DNA of 64,000 nucleotides from Streptomyces microflavus (lineage in GTDB: Bacteria > Actinomycetota > Actinomycetes > Streptomycetales > Streptomycetaceae), in the NCBI RefSeq assembly GCF_014650075.1, contig NZ_BMUG01000006.1:186001-250000 (forward strand), given 5' to 3'. How positions within the stretch are numbered: the stretch's first letter is position 1; each line of letters begins with the position of its first letter. Below the pieces are notes generated by a model. That model ran no database searches and had not been told where the DNA came from. It was given only the letters and a program-made list of their open reading frames with translations. The translations under genes and the position numbers were made by a program. This document shows positions 60,214 through 64,000 of the stretch, piece after piece.

Positions 60214-62505
60214 ATGGACGCACTACGACCGGGCGACCCCGCACGCATCGGCGGCCACCGGCTCCTGGGCCGCCTCGGAGCGGGCGGCATGGGTGTCGTC
60301 TACCTCGGGCGCACCGAGGCCGGAGCGCTCGCCGCCATCAAGGTGATCCTCCCCGAGCACGCCGGGGACGAGGACTTCCGGACCCGCTTCCGCCGCGAGA
60401 CCGAGGCCGCCCGGCAGGTGGACAGCCCCTGGGCCGTCCCGGTCACCGGCGCCGACACCGAGTCCGAAACCCCCTGGCTGGCAACGGAGTTCGTGCCGGG
60501 CCCGACACTCTCCGAGGTCGTCGCCCGCTGCGGTCCGCTGCCCACCCGCAGCGTCCACGTCCTCGGCCGGCTGCTCTCCCGCGCCCTGACCGCCGTACAC
60601 GGGGCGGGACTTGTCCACCGGGACGTCAAGCCGGGCAATGTCCTCCTGACGGCGGACGGCCCCCGGCTCATCGACTTCGGGATCGCGCGCGCCGCCGAGG
60701 CGACCGCGCTGACCGCCACCGGTCTCGTCGTCGGCACCCCCGGCTTCCTCCCGCCCGAGCAGGCGACCGGGGCCGGGGCCGGGGCGGGCGCCGGACCGGA
60801 GGGGGACGTCTTCTCGCTCGGCTGTCTCCTGGCGTACGCGGCCACCGGCCGGCCGCCCTTCGGCAGCGGGGCCGTCGACGCCCTGCTCTACCGCACGGTC
60901 CACGACGAACCCGACCTCGCCGGGGTCGACGACCCCGCACTCCGCGCCCTGCTCGGGGAGTGCCTGGCCAAGGATCCGGCCGCCCGTCCGGCCGCCGCCG
61001 ACCTGGACACCAGGATCGCGGAGGACGTGCCGGGCGACGGTGGGAGCGCCGACTGGCTGCCCGAGGACGTCGCCCGGATGATCGCGGAACGGTCTGCGGC
61101 GATGCTGGCCCTGCCCGACATCGAAGCCACCGTGAACACGTCGGCCACCACCCCGGCCCCCGCCCCCGCCCGGCGACGGTTCCTCACGCTCGCGGCAGGC
61201 GGTGCGGTGGCCCTCGGGGCGGGCACCTTCGCCGCCGTACGGCTGATCGGTGACGAACCCGACGGCCGGAGCGGTGCCTCTCCGGCCGGGCGGCGCTGGG
61301 TCATCGGCGTACACGCCGATCTCACGGGCGCCCAGAAGGCGGCCGGGCGGGCGCAGGAGCGTGGGGTGCGGCTGGCCGTCGACCGGTTCAACTCCCGTAC
61401 GGATAAGCCCTTCACGCTCGCGGTGAAGGTGCTCGACGACGGGGGAGACCCGGCACGTTCCGTCCGGGTCGCCGAGGAGTTCGCCCGCGACCGGGACGTC
61501 CTCGCGGTCATCGGCCCGACCGGCGACGCGGCCACCGGGGCCGCGCTGCCCGCGTACGACGAAGCGGTGCTGCCCCTGCTGACGGTGTCGTCGTTGCAGA
61601 TCTCCTATCCGGCCCGCGTCAACGCCGCCTTCTTCCAGGCCTCTCCGTCCTACGCGGCCCTCTCCATGCCCATCGTCAACCGGCTCCTCCTGCGCCCCGA
61701 TGTGGAGCGGCTCGGTGTCCTGATCGACCGGTCCGGCGGGCAGGCCGCGTACCAGGCGGGATACGCGACCAACCTGATGACCCCGAGCCTCACCACCGGG
61801 ACCACCCACCCGCGCGTGGTCCCGGCCGGGACCTCCGACCTCGGGCCGGTGATCGAGGACCTGCTCGGCCACCGCAGCGACGCGCTCTTCTACGCGGGGG
61901 ACGCGGCGGGTGGAGCGCGGGCCGCCCGCGCTCTGGCCGCGACGCCGTTCAAGGGGCCGAGCATGGCGCAACACACCGTCATGCGGGCGGAGTTCCTGGA
62001 GCGGGCGGGGGAGGCCGCCGAGGGGTGGGAGTTCATCGCCCCCTTCACGGACGCGGGCGGCGTGTCCGGTGAACCCGGCGTGCCCGGTGCGGCCGGCTTC
62101 GTGACCGCACACCGGAAACGCTTCGGTGCCGCCCCCGCCGCCTGGTCCGCCGAGGCGTACGACGTCACCGGGCTCGTCGCCCAGGAGGTGGCCGCCCTGG
62201 TGGGCTCCGCCACGAAGGGCGGCGCGGGCCCCACCGGTTCACCGACCGCCACACCCTCCGGGGGCACGTCCTCCGGAAGCACGCCCTCCGGGGACACACC
62301 ATCCGCGGGCACGCCCTCCGCGGACGGCCGCCCCGGCCGCGCCGCACTCGTCGCCGCCATCGCCGCCTCCCGGTACGAGGGCATCTCCCGGACCTACGTC
62401 TTCGACGAGGAGCGGCAGCAACTGGTGGGCCAGGAAGCCCATCTCTACCGGGCGGAGGGCGGCCGCTACCGCTACCTCGGCCCGGCCCCGAAACCGAAGA
62501 GCTGA
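60214..62505 (+). CDS. Receptor Ser/Thr kinase with extracellular amino-acid-binding-type domain
   Basis: A 763-residue membrane kinase. The kinase domain (about 12-275) has GAGGMGVVY (22-30), Lys43 in AAIKVI, HRDVKPGN (135-142) and DFG (Asp154). A short linker is followed by PARRRFLTLAAGGAVALGAG (about 318-337), a Tat-like twin-arginine motif within the single transmembrane helix. The outside part (about 360-690) is like a type I periplasmic-binding protein (branched-chain amino acid, Peripla_BP_6; GVHADLTGAQ...AVIGPTGDAATGAALP). A Thr/Ser/Pro/Gly-rich insert separates a short C-terminal piece. It probably signals ligand binding to cytosolic targets. Confidence 0.88.
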   Translation: MDALRPGDPARIGGHRLLGRLGAGGMGVVYLGRTEAGALAAIKVILPEHAGDEDFRTRFRRETEAARQVDSPWAVPVTGADTESETPWLATEFVPGPTLSEVVARCGPLPTRSVHVLGRLLSRALTAVHGAGLVHRDVKPGNVLLTADGPRLIDFGIARAAEATALTATGLVVGTPGFLPPEQATGAGAGAGAGPEGDVFSLGCLLAYAATGRPPFGSGAVDALLYRTVHDEPDLAGVDDPALRALLGECLAKDPAARPAAADLDTRIAEDVPGDGGSADWLPEDVARMIAERSAAMLALPDIEATVNTSATTPAPAPARRRFLTLAAGGAVALGAGTFAAVRLIGDEPDGRSGASPAGRRWVIGVHADLTGAQKAAGRAQERGVRLAVDRFNSRTDKPFTLAVKVLDDGGDPARSVRVAEEFARDRDVLAVIGPTGDAATGAALPAYDEAVLPLLTVSSLQISYPARVNAAFFQASPSYAALSMPIVNRLLLRPDVERLGVLIDRSGGQAAYQAGYATNLMTPSLTTGTTHPRVVPAGTSDLGPVIEDLLGHRSDALFYAGDAAGGARAARALAATPFKGPSMAQHTVMRAEFLERAGEAAEGWEFIAPFTDAGGVSGEPGVPGAAGFVTAHRKRFGAAPAAWSAEAYDVTGLVAQEVAALVGSATKGGAGPTGSPTATPSGGTSSGSTPSGDTPSAGTPSADGRPGRAALVAAIAASRYEGISRTYVFDEERQQLVGQEAHLYRAEGGRYRYLGPAPKPKS

Positions 62506-62506
62506 C

Positions 62507-64000
62507 GTGCACCCCCTCACCTCCCAGGACCCGCGTGCCGTCGGCCCGTACCGCACGCTGGCCCGGCTCGGCGCGGGCGGCATGGGCGTGGTCTACCTGG
62601 CGCGCTCGGCCGGCGGGACGCTCGCCGCCGTGAAGGTCATCCGCGCCGACCATGCCGCCGACCCCGGCTTCCGGGCCCGGTTCCGCCGGGAGGCGGAGGC
62701 CGCCGGGCGGATCACCGGGCCGTGGGTGGTGCCGGTGCTCGGGGCGGACACGGAGGCGCGCGAACCGTGGCTGGCGACGGCCTTCGTCCCCGGGCCGTCC
62801 CTGGGCGAGGTCGTCGGCGCCCGGGGCGCGCTGCCCGCCGCGACCGTACGGGCGCTCGGGGCGCGGCTCGCGGCGGCCCTGGTCACGGTGCACGGGGGCG
62901 GGCTGATCCACCGCGACCTGAAGCCCGGCAACGTTCTGCTCGCACTGGACGGGCCCCGGCTCATCGACTTCGGGATCGCCCGGCACGCGGGTGCGACCGC
63001 CCTCACCGCGACCGACGCCGTGATCGGGACCCCCGGCTACCTCGCGCCCGAACAGGCGTCGGCCGGACCGGTCGGACCGGCGTGCGACGTCTTCTCGCTG
63101 GGCTGCGTCCTGGTGTACGCGGCCACGGGGCGGCGCCCGTTCGGCGAGGGCGGCCCGGCGGGCGTCCTGTTCCGGACGGTCCACGAGGAACCGGAGCTGG
63201 ACGGCGTACCGCACGCCTTGCTGCCCCTGGTCACGGCCTGTCTGGCGAAGGCCCCGGAGGACCGGCCGACGGCGGTGGAGGTGGCGGACGCGCTGGCGGG
63301 AGGCAGTGGGGGAGAGGACCCGCGCGAGGCGTTGGCCCTGGTCACCGCACCCGCCCCCTGGTCGCTCCCCGGCCTCCCCGCCCTGATCGCCGAACGCTCG
63401 GCCGCCGCCCTCGCGCTGCCCGACCCCGACCCCCTCCTCCCCGCCACCGCCGTACCCGACGGAGGCCCGCCCTCCGGCCGCGACCTCACCCGCCGAAGGC
63501 TCCTCACCGCCGGGGCGGCCGGGGCCGTCCTCGTGGCGGGCGGCTCCACGGCGGCCTGGATCGCCACGCGGCGGCGGAACGGGAGCGCCGGACCGCAGGG
63601 GCAGCCGGGCGAGCCGCCCACCCGCACCATCGGCGTACACGCCGACCTCACCGGCCCCGGCCGCGCCACCGGACTGGCCCACCTGCGCGGCGCCCAGCTC
63701 GCCGTCGCCGACCACAACTCCCGTACCGGCAAAGCCTTCCGCCTCGCCCTGCGCACCGAGGACGACGCGGGGGAACCGGCGCGGGCCCTGCGTTCGGCCG
63801 ACCGGCTGGTGGCGGACCCCGACGTCATCGCGGTCCTCGGCCCGACCGGTGACGTGCTGCCCGAGGACGTCGTCCTGCGGTACGGAAAGGCGCGGCTCGC
63901 CACGGTCGTCGTCGCGGCGGGCTCCACCACCGCGGGTTCCGGCGCGAGCCTCCCGATCTGCGTGACCCGGCCCTACGACGGCAGCCTCGCCCCCGGCCTC
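62507..64000 (+). CDS. Second receptor Ser/Thr kinase (partial, runs off window)
   Basis: Starts with GTG one base after the first kinase's stop and is open to the end of the window (498 codons seen). It is paralogous: GAGGMGVVY at 22-30, Lys43 in AAVKVI, HRDLKPGN, DFG, GTPGYLAPEQ, then TRRRLLTAGAAGAVLVAGG (Arg329-331), again a twin-arginine motif inside the membrane helix. The outside begins GVHADLTGPGRATG and IAVLGPTGDVLPED, as in the first. The ligand domain is unfinished here. The 1-base gap implies coupled translation. Confidence 0.88.
   Translation, partial: MHPLTSQDPRAVGPYRTLARLGAGGMGVVYLARSAGGTLAAVKVIRADHAADPGFRARFRREAEAAGRITGPWVVPVLGADTEAREPWLATAFVPGPSLGEVVGARGALPAATVRALGARLAAALVTVHGGGLIHRDLKPGNVLLALDGPRLIDFGIARHAGATALTATDAVIGTPGYLAPEQASAGPVGPACDVFSLGCVLVYAATGRRPFGEGGPAGVLFRTVHEEPELDGVPHALLPLVTACLAKAPEDRPTAVEVADALAGGSGGEDPREALALVTAPAPWSLPGLPALIAERSAAALALPDPDPLLPATAVPDGGPPSGRDLTRRRLLTAGAAGAVLVAGGSTAAWIATRRRNGSAGPQGQPGEPPTRTIGVHADLTGPGRATGLAHLRGAQLAVADHNSRTGKAFRLALRTEDDAGEPARALRSADRLVADPDVIAVLGPTGDVLPEDVVLRYGKARLATVVVAAGSTTAGSGASLPICVTRPYDGSLAPGL

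Noticed and set aside
62722..63852. 376-codon frame near the window end
   Set aside because: Shadow of the second kinase, whose correct frame has GAGGMGVVY, HRDLKPGN and DFG motifs and is open to the window end.

Overview
The window is a 64-kb piece of Streptomyces-type chromosome. Support for this is the very high GC content, the many GTG/TTG starts, dense gene packing, and a gene set typical of a streptomycete core: a WhiI-like sporulation regulator, the coproporphyrin-dependent haem genes, LCP and Stealth wall-polymer genes, DUF3000, DUF397/XRE pairs and PASTA-less receptor kinases. From memory the order dxs - Stealth cluster - fadBA - whiI - hemE - cgoX - chdC - zapE - murC - msrB resembles the conserved Streptomyces backbone. 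No insertion sequence, prophage, CRISPR array, tRNA or rRNA was seen. All gene assignments are by eye.

Layout. 1-5.3 kb: dxs (isoprenoid precursors), an APC-family amino-acid permease, a NYN/YacP-like protein and an LCP-family ligase. 5.6-14.6 kb: a probable surface-glycan locus read left to right. It holds a solo beta-propeller protein, a Stealth phosphotransferase, an unknown beta-rich protein, a GT4-Stealth fusion and a PIG-L deacetylase fused to a propeller like the solo one. 14.6-20.6 kb: a secreted endonuclease/exonuclease/phosphatase-fold protein, a translationally coupled fadA-fadB beta-oxidation pair and RNase D. 20.7-28.2 kb: whiI with a candidate sigma-WhiG promoter, DUF3000, and haem genes hemE, cgoX (hemG) and chdC (hemQ), interrupted by an FAD disulfide reductase-like gene and a DUF4349 lipoprotein.

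28.4-35 kb: a secreted S33 peptidase, then a minus-strand group of DUF4142, DUF692 and a TIGR04222-type membrane protein whose C-terminal tail carries eight cysteines, seven in Cys-Gly pairs. DUF692 enzymes in other systems modify peptide cysteines, so this pair is my main candidate for an undescribed system. HAD, Pth2-like, AIM24-like and zinc-ribbon genes follow. 36-46 kb: a Tat-exported GH99-like hydrolase, a decayed membrane gene beside a winged-helix regulator, a barstar fusion, an HD hydrolase, a GlxA/AraC regulator, a lipoprotein polysaccharide deacetylase, PhoX, OsmC, ZapE and a RibD-C reductase. 46.4-51.5 kb: a small conserved protein with a structured leader, murC-msrB, and an XRE/DUF397 pair divergent from an anti-sigma-like ATPase across a nested palindrome. 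51.5-64 kb: an orphan GAP1-N2-type protein, an inositol monophosphatase homologue with altered metal ligands, a 1,009-residue secreted multidomain carbohydrate protein, an alpha/beta hydrolase without its usual catalytic His, and a lipoprotein followed by two tandem kinases. Each kinase is fused through a twin-arginine-like membrane segment to an extracellular amino-acid-binding-type domain. The second kinase runs off the window.
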